DNA of 64,000 nt from Arachis hypogaea (taxonomy: Eukaryota > Streptophyta > Magnoliopsida > Fabales > Fabaceae), in assembly GCF_003086295.3 (NCBI RefSeq), contig NC_092044.1, positions 9,698,843 through 9,762,842 on the forward strand, written 5' to 3'. A program made the position numbers and the translations under genes. Positions within the stretch are counted from its first letter, which is position 1. Each line of letters starts with the position of its first letter. Positions 24,112 through 37,639 of this stretch are shown here, in pieces. The notes below the pieces were generated by a model, which was not told the origin of the DNA, did no database searches, and saw only the letters and a list, made by a program, of their open reading frames with translations.

Positions 24112-24514
24112 GGCTGTGTTTGTTTTGAAGAACAGGACAGGACAAGACACTGAGAACAAGACATAAGGGACAGAGAGGCAAAATTTTGTGTTCTTATATT
24201 CTGTTCGGTGATAAACTAGAACAAATTACAAAAATTCAATTTATTCTCATTTTTTTCATTCAAAAAATTTGAGATGAAAAATATAATAATAAAAAAATAT
24301 AATTATGAAAAATTAACAAGAATAATAAAAGAAAAAAGAAAAAATAAGTTGTGTCCCTTGTTAGTATCTCCGTGTCCTTTCTGTCAGGATGAACACAAAA
24401 TACAGTAATTCAGTCTCTGGACACATTATCTATGTTCATGTCTCCTCTGTCAAACATGATTTTGTGTCTCTATGTCCCTATCTTAGTATCCTGTCTCTGT
24501 AAACAAACGCAGTC
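24112..24514. mobile_element. Tourist-like MITE
   Basis: A 403-bp element with imperfect terminal inverted repeats. The left end GGCTGTGTTTGTTT pairs with GACTGCGTTTGTTT (reverse complement of the right end). The similarity continues inward for about 70 bp through GACAGGA, GGGACA and AGAG blocks. TTA flanks both sides (24109-24111 and 24515-24517), the usual PIF/Harbinger target duplication. It has no ORF and would depend on a transposase elsewhere. Confidence 0.8.
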
Positions 24515-24699
24515 TTAAAGAATAGGTGCAGTGTGTGATTCGGATTCCTATCTCGCACTTACCAAAAATTAAAGAGCTTAAAATTTCAATGGGATTTAAG
24601 ATCTTCGTATGAGTTAATCTTTCTGTTGAGTTTTTGCAAGTGAATAAACCATGTTGTCATTGCTATTTTTGTTGTTGTTGCTTTTTTTTAATTTCTTTT

Positions 24700-25145
24700 A
24701 AGTAACGTTTGGAAATTGAAAAAGAAACAGATATTAAAAAATAAAGATTAAATTAAATTTCTGTATCATATTTGGGTTAAAGTATATAGGATTGAGAGTT
24801 AAGTCTCAATATTCTATTTGGTGAAAATATTTCAGCGATGGGTGAGAAATTAGGAGTAGAATGGAGGTGAGGTTGGAGAGTTGAGGATGGTAAATGGGGT
24901 ATAATAAAAATTTAAAGTGTTAGATAAGAGTATATTTGAAAATAAATATTATTAAAATTTTAGCATCTATTTTTAAGAATTATTTCAATATTTTCTACCT
25001 CCACTTTTTAAAGGAATCGAAAGACTGAAATTTTGTGTCTCGAAAACAAAATTTTAGTTTTAGTCTCTAAATATCAAATGCAATATTAAATTTCAATCTT
25101 CCAATCTCTAAAAACAAATAATATCTCAATGTTAGGCACCTATTT
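24700..25145. mobile_element. Possible degraded MITE
   Basis: The ends AACGTTTGGAAATTGAAAAA and, reversed, AACATTGAGATATTATTTGT, together with inner GATTGAGAG/GAGACTAAA blocks, resemble the style of the MITEs at 5008 and 29857. The match is weak and no target duplication was found. Confidence 0.3.
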
Positions 25146-25440
25146 TGTTGCAAAGAGTATTACTTATTGTGCTTTGATATAATACAAGCACCACGTCACG
25201 GTTAGTAGATTGCATGGGCTATTTAGCGGCAGTTTGCTTAACCACCACTAAATTAAAAGATTGCGACAGTTTATTAGCAAGCAGTTTCCATTAGTATGTA
25301 ACGAAATTCAACTTATTTTAAATAATTTTCAACACTTATAGCTAAGCTAAGCCCACTTATATTTGGGTAAATATAATGTTCAACTAGACATAGATACATA
25401 ACTTTGATTTCTTCTCATATAATTACTATTAGAGGTATAA

Positions 25441-25734
25441 GAGGTAATGACCAAATCAGTACCCGTAAGATTTAAATGCTGATATTTTGGTACCTGACTA
25501 TTGTTATTGACAAAATGGTACTTGAATGTTTTAAAACTTTGCCAAGCTTGTCCTCGTGCTTGTCGGACCATGTCTCTGGCGAGTAAGATGGTTACATGTT
25601 CACCAATTTTTGCTGACAAGAGAAGTTTATTTTGAGTTGGAATTTGTAATTAAAAATATTATTAGCCTACCTGAAAATTAACCTAATTCAATTTAGGAAT
25701 TTGCCCCAATTTAATTTTTCCCTAAAACCGAATT
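25441..25734 (+). repeat. Left terminal inverted repeat of MULE 1
   Basis: About 294 bp that match the reverse complement of 27911-28204 with scattered substitutions, for example through the shared blocks TTGTTATTGACAAAATGGTA and AATATTATTAGCCTACCTGA. Confidence 0.93.
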
Positions 25735-25978
25735 AGAAACTGCTATTACTAGTTACTGAGTTACTGTGACTTAGTGTGTCGATACTAGTAAAACTGAAAG
25801 GTCACGTAGAGAGGAAGAGACGTTACTCTGGGAGCCAATATAATGCCAAGAGAAGATATGGCCAGACAAGAGAGTCAGTGAAACAAATTCATTAATTACT
25901 ATTTACTTACTTAATATCATTGAACTATTTCTGAATTTCATGAATGCTGATTTACTTTATTCATTGTCTCTCTGCAAG

Positions 25979-26766
25979 GCTGGACATAATAGTAGAACTT
26001 GCCCTGAGAGACCAACTGAAGCAGTAGCTGAAGAAGAAGACATTGATGAGGATGAAGCTAGAAAGCAAGAAGCTAACTGGGAGGAGACCATGGAGGCTGC
26101 ACATGCTGCACTTGTTGCAGATGAGGAAGACCTCATTCAAAACCACCCAGAAACTCAGCCTGATGAGGTAAATAATTGTGTTTTAGCCTACTTTATTGTT
26201 TCTAAAATGTTGGCCCTGGAACTATGAAAGCATTTTTTTAAACTAATGACCTTATTGATACAGAACACTATCCATGATGTGTCTACTATAACAACTGCTG
26301 CATCCCCTAATGCAGCCACTACACCAGCAACCAGCTCAGAACCAACACTTCCAGTGGCAGTAAGGCCAACAGCACCAACACCAACAAGGAGAGGCAAACC
26401 TACTTTTGTAAGGGACAACCAGTTCTGCCAAGAGGAAGAGGTAGGACCAATCGAAGAAGAACCACAGCAAGCTCAAAATGCTGCAGCTGCACAACCACTC
26501 CTGCTCAACCTAGGGTTGTCAGGCATGTTGTTGGGTCTAAATCTCAGATTCAATCTGCACCAACCAGTGATGTAGGACCAAGTAGTGGGTCTGGGTCACT
26601 GCCGCAAGGTCCATTAGTTAAGTCCACTCTTCAAGTACAACCTTCAGCCACATCTAGGCCACCAAGTGTGACTATGGAAACCATGACAGCAGCGACCCCA
26701 GCCACACAAAGTAGGTTCACAAGCTTCATGCCCACCCGATCCTTGAAGAAGAAAAAACAATCTTGA
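25979..26766 (+). pseudogene. 3' end of mudrA-like transposase gene (MULE 1)
   Basis: The remnant opens after a likely splice acceptor (TCTGCAAG) with a zinc-knuckle tail, KAGHNSRTCPER, as in the C-terminus of MULE transposases. An acidic stretch follows. A likely intron (26168-26263, GTAAAT...ATACAG) joins in phase to a Thr/Pro/Ala-rich region. Around 26450-26500 the frame changes (indel or a further intron). The last part reads to TGA at 26764 and ends SRFTSFMPTRSLKKKK, a basic tail like that of related transposases. The DDE catalytic core and SWIM domain are not present upstream, so this is a truncated gene. Confidence 0.7.
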
Positions 26767-27248
26767 CCACCACCATCAAAGCAATCAGCAAATGACAAGA
26801 AGTGACCTTACTTTCTTGGATTTTCAGTTTGTTTTTAGTTCCATGTTAGACTTGATGTAGTCACTATGCACCTAAGTGTCCTCATGGCATGTTAAGTGCT
26901 AACCAAGTTTTTTGTGATTTTGATACTGTCATTTTGGGTTAGTAGTACTTGCTATGAACATAAATGTGTTATTTTGGGGCTTCTTTTTGTGATTTTGTTA
27001 CTTTGTGATTTTGTTGGCATCTTAGGTTTTTTTTGGGCTTGATTGTGTTATCTTGGGTCTGAAATATATTACTCTATTTCTTAAATGCTTACCTATCTTT
27101 CATATAGCTTGCTCACATCGCAACAACAATAACTCAGTCACAGAACAAGAATAACATAGCATCCATTAATTCATCTCAATTACAATCAGCAGAACATTAC
27201 AAAGGAGTAAAATGTCATTCTTAAATTCTTAAACTGTCCACTGTCTAC

Positions 27249-27890
27249 CTACTTAGCCAAATAAAACATACTCAAAGCCAGATTTAACCCAATCAATATA
27301 CAAATAAAAATCAGTAACAACTCAACCATCTTCAGATGCTCCTTCATGTCATTCACCACAGATAGCACCATCATCATCCTATCAATTTCTTGGCCATCAC
27401 TACACTCCAGATTGATTCTGCTTTTCTTTTTTGGTTCTAATTTGCCCACCATATTGCTATTCTCCGAAGAAACTCCTCCTTTCACACATTGCTCTTATAT
27501 TTCATCCAACCATTGAAAATATCCACAATTCATTTGTGTGTTCTAGTACGGCACAAAAATTTTATGGATCAGAGGACGATTGAAAATTAAAATTGAATAA
27601 GCGGAGAAAACAAACCCAACAAGATTGCATTATTTCGTCACGTATCTATCAACATTCTAAGCTTACCTTCCACATAGGGCAACGTAAAAAATCATCTATC
27701 AGGGTTGCTACTTGTCTTCGACTTCAACGAAACGATTGGAAGGGGACAAAATCAACAACCATCGTAGGTTTTACTCAATTCCTGAACCACCATCCACGTC
27801 GAAGGCTTGAATTGATGAGTGCTTTCTCACGGTTGCAACTTTTCCATGAGCCCTAGCTGCTTGCATCTTCCATATTTGGATCCTTTACTA
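27249..27890 (-). pseudogene. GRF-type zinc-finger gene remnant (MULE 1)
   Basis: It reads toward the transposase remnant. The first part (about 27770-27660) has KTSSNPDR, a stop, FFT and PYVEGK, matching the NPxRxFFxCP part of GRF zinc fingers with the last Cys lost. A likely intron begins at GTAAGC (about 27665). The next part contains CGYFQWLDE-like residues with stops and frame changes. The end (78 codons, 27485-27249) has a Lys/Glu/Met-rich helix and a hydrophobic segment of about 20 residues (LLLIFICILIGLNLALSMFY), probably a membrane anchor. I recall this GRF, coiled-coil, membrane-helix layout from plant proteins of unknown role. It is disabled by several stops. Confidence 0.6.
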
Positions 27891-27910
27891 CGAGTGAACG
27901 AAGATAGCAA

Positions 27911-28204
27911 AATTGGATTTTAGGGCAAAATTAAATTGGGACAAATTCCTAAATTGAATTAGGTTAATTTTCAGGTAGGCTAATAATATTTTTAATTACG
28001 AATTCCAACTCAAATTAAACTTCTCTTGTCAGCAAAAACCGGTAAACACGTAAGCATCTTACTTGTCGGAGCCATGGTCCGACAAGCACGAGGACACGCT
28101 TGGCAAATTTTTAAAACATTCAGGTACCATTTTGTCAATAACAACAGTCAGGTATCAAAATGTTAGCATTTGAATCTTTTGGGTACTGATTTGGTCATTA
28201 CTTC
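27911..28204 (-). repeat. Right terminal inverted repeat of MULE 1
   Basis: The inverted partner of 25441-25734. Its outer end is ...GGTCATTACTTC, next to the target duplication. Confidence 0.93.
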
Positions 28205-28214
28205 AGAGGTATAA

Positions 28215-29853
28215 TTATTGAGGTTATTTTTTTAATCTCCTATAAGTTTAAACTTTTAAAAAAAGTAATTCTATAATATGATATCAAAATGATGTATCTA
28301 AAAAATTTAGAATTCGATTTTTAGTAAATTTCAAAAAAAAATAACATAAGATAAATAATAAAAAAAATGTCTATAAAAAAATTAAGCAAGCAAAAAAAAC
28401 CTCTTACTTAAAAGAACATATTAAAAATATAATATTATTTCTTTCTGCTATTTTAAGTTTTTGAAAAAAAAAAAAGTGATTTCACCACAACTTTTTTGAG
28501 CTCGGTATTATTCATTATTTTATAATAACTAGTTGTATGTGGCTGTTATCTTGTGGCTCGCACCTCGAGGCTTGCCCATGCCATATATACTTGCTTCATG
28601 ATTCTTCACTTTGTTAAAAGAATCTGTGTAGCTTTGCCGCATTCCATGCATTCAGTTTCGAGTTTTTTTACCTTGTCTTTTCATATACTCTTATTATATA
28701 TCTTTATAAAAAACAAAAGCAAAAACAGCCCCATCTAATGATGAGAATATAAGAAATGCAGTTCACATAATTCAACTAAATAAGAACTAGCTTCCAAAAC
28801 TCACGTTTTATGCCCTTTCAAATTGAATACAAAAAATGAAAAAATGACCCTATAAAGACAAAAATTAAGACAAAAGAAGAAACAAATTAAAATACCACTC
28901 ATCATATATATATATATATATATATACACAAAAAGTCGCTGTGAAACACGCTTCCAACATTATTGACCTAACATTTAATTATTTTGTCCCTCTATATAGT
29001 TTTAACGTTTAACTTACCACACCCCAAAAAAGGGAAAAAGAAAAAATTTAAACTTATGTATCACAATTCACAACCTTTAATTGGTATATAGCTAGCTGGT
29101 ATTTATTATTTAGTTTCCATGATTATTATTCAGCAAATTAAAACGCCTCCATATTTGACTTGCCAATGTTGAAATTTCATTGGTTTACTCAAACTTGTTT
29201 ACAATTAATGAACTTGGGCAAACATCAAGTCATCAAATCCAATTTACATGTGTTGTGTTATATATAATATATATATGTTTATTCCTTTATCAAAGTTGGT
29301 TAATGATATAATATAACATAATTATTACATTTTCAAATCGACTGAACGTACGTTAGCAATAATATGACTTCTAGTGTTTGAAAATATGGTGAGTACATTT
29401 TGATTTTTATGGAAGGATTTGTGTCATTTTAATTGGGTGTATAGCGTTGTAGTGAATTATATATGAGTAGAATATGACACTAATTTTTTATTTGTTTGAT
29501 AAACTTTTATATGTGATTTGGAGACCTAATGAACTCTTGTCAGTTTTATTATTGACTGTTATATATATTCTGTGAATTCTCCTGTGTTTTAGATGAAGAA
29601 AAAAGATAAAACTATATTAGGTATGACAATCACAGTGATAGCTAATGTAATTTTAGATTATTAATTTAGATTATAGAGTAAATTTTTTAAAATAACAAAC
29701 ATATAAAAATGTAACAGAATAATAACAAAAATATTTTTTAAATGAATAAAAATAAAACTAGTGACAATTAGAAACTGCTGCAATTTAGTACTGACCAATT
29801 TTATCCGTTTGTGATGGTTATCAAAGTACCACAGAATAAATTTTTAAAAACTA
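28215..29853. other. Intergenic, no gene seen
   Basis: AT-rich DNA, with a short (TA)n run at about 28904-28926. The 61-codon frame at 28553 has no recognisable features. Confidence 0.6.
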
Positions 29854-29856
29854 TTA

Positions 29857-30253
29857 GGCTGCATTTGGAAGAGAGACTGAAATGAGAGACTGTGATTTGA
29901 GAGATAGAGATTGAATAAATCTTTATATCATGTTTGATATAAAATGTATTAGAGTAAGTTATGCTTTATCAATATCATGTTTGATTTAAGATACATATGA
30001 AGATGAGAAGTAGATTTCGAATTAAATTTAAAAAGTTAATTGAGAGTATTTCTGAAAAGAAATGTTATAAAAAAGTTTTAGTCTTCTCTATTCGTAAAAA
30101 TTTCATTTCTCTGTATTCTCATTTTCAAAAGTATTGAATGGATTAAAATTTTGTATTTTGAAGCTAAAATTTTAGTTTCAGTTTTTGATTACCAAACACA
30201 ATACTCAATTTTATTTCTCAATTTTAGTCCCAGTCCCAAAAATAAATATAGCC
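29857..30253. mobile_element. Tourist-like MITE (candidate)
   Basis: The left end GGCTGCATTTGGAAGAGAGA pairs with the reverse complement of the right end, GGCTATATTTATTTTTGGGA, and both continue into GACTG and GAGA-rich blocks. The length is about 397 bp. The flanks are TTA on the left and ATA on the right, so the 3-bp duplication is imperfect. It has no coding capacity. Confidence 0.6.
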
Positions 30254-31457
30254 ATAAAAATTGCCACAAAACACAATGACAAATTCCAAGTTGCCACGAT
30301 GTAGCAAAAAATTCTATTCTCCTCTTCTAAAAGATACTAAAATGACATTTTTTTTATTTATAAATGTACACTCTTTCTTATAATTTTTAAAAAATTTTCC
30401 CTTTAACCTATTTTAATTTTTTTTGTATTAACTATCGTCAACTTTATCTATTTTATAAAAAAAATTATTTAGCAACTGTTAATCTCATGATATCAATGCA
30501 TATTATTAAATATGGTTTTACAAGTTTGGTTTAACATTTTTCTATATTTTTTTATTAGTTTTATAGGGAAGAATTTTTTAATTTAATGTTAAAATAATAT
30601 GTATTAATATCACAATTTAATCACTAGAAAAATAATATTAAAGAGTATCTTAATAAAAAAATAATTTAATCATTATAAATATTTTAAAAGATATTTTGGT
30701 AAAAATATAATTTAATTATTGTAAAAAGAATTTGTTAAAGGATATTTTGGTACATAAAATTTAATTACAAAAAAAAAATTTTTCTTAAAAAGTATTTTTA
30801 TAAAAAAATAATTTACTTTTATCTTAAAAAATAATAAAATTATCATTAGTTAACACAAAAATTTTTAAAACAAATTAAATTTTTTTTTAAAAATATTTGA
30901 GAAAAAAGTGTATATTTTATAAATAATAGAAAAAATATCATTTTAAGATATTTTAAAAGAGGAGAGTAAAATTAAAAAAAAAAGACAAATTCCATGTCAC
31001 CAAAGCATGATAGTTAATTAGAACTGCAGTAAAAAAATAAACCGTCACAATATTTGATATAGTTGCAAAACTATTTTTTATTACCTTAAAGAACGGTGCT
31101 CCACCAAGCACATTAACTCATTTAGCAGCGGTTTTAAATTATTACAAAATATTTTTATCATTCTTCAGACCAGCTATAGTGTAAGATGACGGAATAAATT
31201 TAAGATAAAAATGTAAAAATATTGATTACCTAAAAATTTAATATTTAATATTTATTATTATTATTATTATTATTATTAATAATCAAGCCAGTTTAAATAA
31301 AACAAATGAATGTCTTCATTAACCGCTATGAGTTTTGGTTTACAATGAACAATATATATTCAATTATTAAGTAATAATGTACACGTGTTTATTTCTAAAG
31401 GTGCTGAAAGGGAAAATGTTAGATGGAGGGTAATATTTTGCTAGACAAAGCGTTCAA
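30254..31457. other. Intergenic, no gene seen
   Basis: AT-rich DNA with a (TTA)n run at about 31251-31278. No supported feature otherwise. Confidence 0.6.
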
Positions 31458-31466
31458 TCTAACTAT

Positions 31467-31650
31467 GAGTAAATCTTCATAATAATCCTTGAGATTCGAG
31501 TCGTTATCCAATGTGATTTTTGAGATCTCAATTGCACTATTATAATCTTTCAGATACGGCTTCGGACACCATAATAGTCCTTGGACAATTTTTCGGTGAT
31601 GAGTCATCAACAAGACACTGACGTGGCTTCGTTTTGTCACGCTGGATGGT
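31467..31650 (+). repeat. Left terminal inverted repeat of MULE 2
   Basis: Pairs with 33505-33706 in inverted orientation, for example GGTGATGAGTCATCA against GTGATGAATCATCA. The inner limit is approximate. Confidence 0.8.
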
Positions 31651-31822
31651 GCTAACAGCAAGTTGAGCTGGCACAGTTTCAATTTATACCCAATGTGGTC
31701 CCTTCCCCTATATTTAACCCTAAATTCCCAAAATATTCAGTAATTTAATTTCTTTTTCTTCTTCTTCGTTCTTTTTCCATTCTTGTTGTTGCTGTTGTTC
31801 CTGGAGCTGGAAGTGAATATCC

Positions 31823-32035
31823 ATGATGGGTGGTGGAAGCACTAGAGTTGGAAGCTCTATTAGTTCACCGTGCAATGGCTATCGGACGAGAACGCAAAGC
31901 AGAAGCAGAAGATTCTGGGTGCCGAAATGGTGCAGTTGCGGCTGCCGGCCAGTTCTCAGGTGGTCTGAGACAGATTCAAACCCAAATAAATCATTTTTTG
32001 GTTGTCCCAATTATAATATGAGTTATCAATATTAG
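31823..32035 (+). pseudogene. GRF-type zinc-finger gene, truncated (MULE 2)
   Basis: Seventy codons from ATG. After a Gly/Ser/Arg-rich start comes a clear GRF zinc-finger N-terminal half: PKWCSCGCRPVLRWS and NPNKSFFGCPNY (Cys-x-Cys-Gly, then NPxKxFFGCP). GRF domains bind nucleic acid in other proteins. The usual fourth zinc ligand and WxD part, the helix and the membrane segment are not seen downstream, so the gene is cut short or its next exon is lost. It is better preserved than the copy in MULE 1. Confidence 0.65.
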
Positions 32036-32204
32036 CTGTGTTGTTATGATTGCTCCTTCCTACCTGACTGTTCTTCTCTTGTTCTTCTTCCCTGAAGTTT
32101 TTCCTTGTGTAGTCCATGTCTAGCAAAAAGTATTAACATCAAAACAGATAGCCCTATACATATTAAGCTAAAGTCTTCAATTCTTCTTTCTTGTAGCCTT
32201 AAAT

Positions 32205-32870
32205 AATAGAGTTGGGATGAACTTCATGTAATTGACAACTTTTGATGCAGTTCCTGAACTAGCACCCTGCATGGGATTCACTGGGACAAAAATTGCTAGT
32301 GGAGAGGATCTTCTCCTTAGTGATAATTTTGAAGGCCTTTTTATTCCATGATCCTAGATAGAAATTATTTACATTACACATAAATGATGATTCACTTGAA
32401 TCACAAAAAAATTAAGAAATGTAAATAGGAAGTTACCTTTTGAGAATCTTCTACATCAGAAGCAGTTGGCTGAGATATATCTATCTCTATAAGTTGTGGA
32501 TCAGAAGTGGCATGGCCAATCTCAGAAGTGGCTTGAGGTTGCTGAAGTTGTTGCTCAGATGCAGGGGCACCTCCTTCATTTTTCTTCTTTTTATTAGCCT
32601 CAGCAGCAGCAGCAACTTAAGAAACCACTTCATTTTTCTTCTTCTTAATAAAGTACCAGCCATTTTCTTTGTAATGTCCCAAGTCTAGATGCAGTAATTC
32701 AAGAAACCACTTCCAGTTTTTTCTATTCTCTATTTCCACAATTGCCCACGCAATGACGTAGATATGATGGTTCGCATAGAATTTGTCCACCAAATTGAGT
32801 CTTCAGGAATGCTCCATCTAATCTAATCAAAGGATGGCAGCCAACTTTGAACCCATTTTTATAACCACTT
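32205..32870 (-). pseudogene. mudrA-like transposase remnant (MULE 2)
   Basis: At about 32860-32790 the minus strand encodes CHPLIRLDGAFLKTQFGGQI, which matches the start of the MULE catalytic domain (first Asp of the DDE triad in LDGxxLK). After a frameshift it continues AWAIVEIENRKNWKWFLELL (about 32755-32690), the next conserved block. A stop lies near 32617. The rest jumps to a Gln/Ser/Ala-rich C-terminal region (about 32600-32430) and a basic-tail region about 32330-32205 (NPMQGASSGTASKVVNYMKF). The second and third catalytic residues and the SWIM finger are deleted. It is not functional. Confidence 0.7.
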
Positions 32871-33504
32871 AAGAACACATACATTCTCTCAAAAATTAAA
32901 ATGGCTTAAGTTAAATAGATCTTTTAAAATTTCTCATCATTATACATAAGAACTGATAAGAGTTTTATCAAACAGATATTAGACATCAACAGATAAGAGT
33001 TTTATCAAACAGAACACTCATGACCATGAAATAGAGCATTATTTTCAAATAGGGCATGACCATAATCAAATAGAGCTTCTCATGAAACCCCAACCTAATC
33101 AAACCATAGAACCATAGTACCAAAAAAAAAAAAAAACCAAAATTCAACCACACTAACAACACAAGCATATACAAAAATCATCATGCATTGCAAAAAAAAA
33201 AAAATAAAAAAATTACCTTTACAAATGGCAGAACCTCTTGTTTCTGACACAGGAGGAAACGAACGATGAAGTAAAACTTGATTTTGATATCTTCTGACGG
33301 TAAGAATTTCAATCTCACCAAAGGAACCCTAACGTAGTGGCATTCATGAAGAAAGGAGGAAGAAAAAGAAGAAGAAAAGAAGAAGACAGAGGGTGGAAGT
33401 GGAGAAGACAGGTGAAGAGATAGTGTGTTTTTGATGAAGCGCGTTTCATATTTTTTTTCTGGGCCAAACGACGACGTTTTTGTCAAATTGGGGCGCCAAT
33501 CCAA

Positions 33505-33706
33505 AACGCCAACGTTTTGGCTTAATCCAACGTGACAACTTCGTGACACATCAGATCGTCGGTGATGATTCATCACTGAAAAACTGTCCAGGGACTATTA
33601 TGGTATCAGGAGCCGTATCTGGAGGATTATAATGGTACAATTGGGATCTTAGGGATCATATTGGGTAACGACCCAAATCTCAGGGACTATTACGGGGATT
33701 TAGTCA
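33505..33706 (-). repeat. Right terminal inverted repeat of MULE 2
   Basis: The inverted partner of 31467-31650; it ends ...GGGGATTTAGTC(A). Confidence 0.8.
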
Positions 33707-33715
33707 TTCAACTAT

Positions 33716-35860
<2,145 letters not shown>

Positions 35861-36047
35861 AGCCTAGAAACAGAGTAATCCGAGAAAAGAGTTATTTATT
35901 ATTCAATAAATTGAACAATAATATATCATACATTACTATATATAAATGTTAAAAAAATTAAAACAATAAAACATAATATCCTATATTAAATATATAGATA
36001 TGTTAAATAATTATAATTGATACTAATTAATTCTAATTATACTCTAA
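35861..36047 (-). repeat. 3' LTR of copia A (approximate)
   Basis: Aligns by eye with 40567-40755 (shared TAGAAAC, AGAGTAATC, TTATTCA, ATAAATATATAGATAT and ATTATACTCTAA blocks). Both ends have drifted. Confidence 0.75.
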
Positions 36048-36074
36048 TATTTTTTTTAAATTCAAGTGAAAACG

Positions 36075-37405
36075 AAAGATACCATCTTAAAATTTGGACA
36101 CTAGAGCCTGAAAATGAGTAAGATGATGAGTTTTTATGAAGATATAGCGGTCTGATCCAAAATCCCAATAGCTACGAGAAGAAAAACATCAATAAAGAGA
36201 CGTTACCGGATAAAATGGCAATCAATATTAATGTGTTTGGTCCGTTTATGAAAAACATCGATATAAGCAATCTGAATAGCACTGCAGTTCTCAAAATAAA
36301 TATCAGTTGGGGACGACTGAGGGGCAGTTAAGTCTTTGAGAAGCCAACGAATCGAGACAATCTCAACAATGGTATCAGCAAGAGCACGATATTCAACTTT
36401 AGTGGTTGATCGAGCAGTGAACGTTTGTTTCTTGGCTTGCTAGGAAATGAAAGAGTCACCAAGAAACAAATAATAACCAATAGTAGAACGAAGATCAGAA
36501 GGATCACCAACCCAATCAGCATCTAAGTACGACTGAAGAGTTAAGGATGAGTGGGTAGAAAAAGTGAAGACCATGAAACAAAGTACCATTAATGTAGCGA
36601 AGAATGCGAAGAATTACAGCATAGTGAGTAGTACGAGAAGCTGACAAGAACTAACTAAGAATATGAGATGCATAAGCGATATCTGGTCGTATGACAATCA
36701 AGTTGACAAGACTTCCAACTAACTGTCGATAAAGAGTAGGATTAACCAAAACAGTGCCATCCGTAGGAGTAAACCGAACATTAGGCTCAAGAGGAGTAGG
36801 CTCAGTGTGACTATCTGTAATTTTGACTCGAGCAAGAAGATCAGAAACATACTTAGCTTGAGAGAGATAGATGCCTTCATCCGAGAAAATGACTTCAAGG
36901 CCAAGATAATAACTGAGAGAACCAAAATCTTTCATCTCAAAAGTGTCGTGAAGGGATGCTTTAAGATCAGAGATACCATTAACATCGTCTCCAGTAATGC
37001 CAGTAATGATAATGTCATTAACATACAAAAGTAGAAGAACAACCTCACATTCACTTTTACGAATAAAGAGAGCATTCGCATGAGGGCTACAAGTAAAACT
37101 GACATTGCATATAGTGGTGCTGAACTTGTCAAACCAATCACGAGGAGCTTGCTTAAGACCATCAAGTGCCTTACGAAGGAGACAGACTTTGCTAGAGAGA
37201 CAAGGATATCCTGGGGTGATTTTATATAGACCTTCTTTTTCAAATCACCATCAAGAAATGTATTCTTCACATCCATCTGATTTAGATACCAATTTCTGAC
37301 TGCAGCGATTGCAAGGAGAGCGCGAACATATGTGAGACGAGAAACAGGAGCAAAAGTCTCTTTATAATCGATACCATACCCTTGCATACATCCTTGAGCA
37401 ACCAA
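36075..37405 (-). pseudogene. Reverse transcriptase and RNase H of copia A
   Basis: RT starts with VAQGCMQGYGIDYKETFAPV and LNQMDVKNTFLDGDL (37405-37220). The catalytic block reads YVNDIIITG at about 37028-37000, with Asn where the first Asp of YVDD is expected. MKDFGSLSYYLGLE and the C-terminal RT follow. RNase H at about 36540-36200 has LDADWVGDPSDLRSTIGYY and HKRTKHINIDCHFI, with a TAG in between (about 36440). The end (DQTA...THFQALVSKF) reaches about 36075. Frameshifts near 37260 and elsewhere and the changed active site make it non-functional. Confidence 0.85.
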
Positions 37406-37639
37406 TCGCGTTTTATAACAGTCAATAAAACTATCAGAACGAGTTTTGATCTTGTATACCTATCTACTACCCTCAATTTTGTGATCAGAAGCAGGATCAA
37501 CCAAATTCCAAATGTGTACTTTTTCAAGTGCATGAATTTCTTCTTGCATTGCTTATTGTCAATTTGAATTTGTGGAGGTTTCACGAAATGACTTAGGTTC
37601 AAGATGATGAAAAATATTAGAAAAATAATGATACTCAAG

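Larger units (their letters stand above)
25441..28204. mobile_element. Mutator-like element (MULE) 1, deletion derivative
   Basis: A 2.76-kb element with terminal inverted repeats of about 294 bp (25441-25734 and 27911-28204), each starting GA(G/A)GTAATGACCAAATC. AGAGGTATAA flanks both ends (25431-25440 and 28205-28214). A 9-bp duplication is typical of MULEs and here 10 bp agree. Inside lie the 3' part of a transposase gene (plus) and a GRF-type zinc-finger gene (minus), facing each other. The transposase catalytic domain is missing, so it is non-autonomous. Confidence 0.93.
31467..33706. mobile_element. Mutator-like element (MULE) 2, decayed
   Basis: A 2.24-kb element with inverted repeats of roughly 180-200 bp. 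The left end GAGTAAATC...GGTCCTTG-like pairs with the reverse complement of the right end, GACTAAATCCCCGTAATAGT. Shared inner blocks include CAGATACGGCT and ACCATAATAGTCC. The 9-bp flanks TCTAACTAT (31458-31466) and TTCAACTAT (33707-33715) agree at 7 of 9 bases, a decayed target duplication. It contains a GRF zinc-finger ORF (plus) and a transposase remnant (minus), facing each other as in MULE 1 but with the whole element inverted. Confidence 0.85.
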
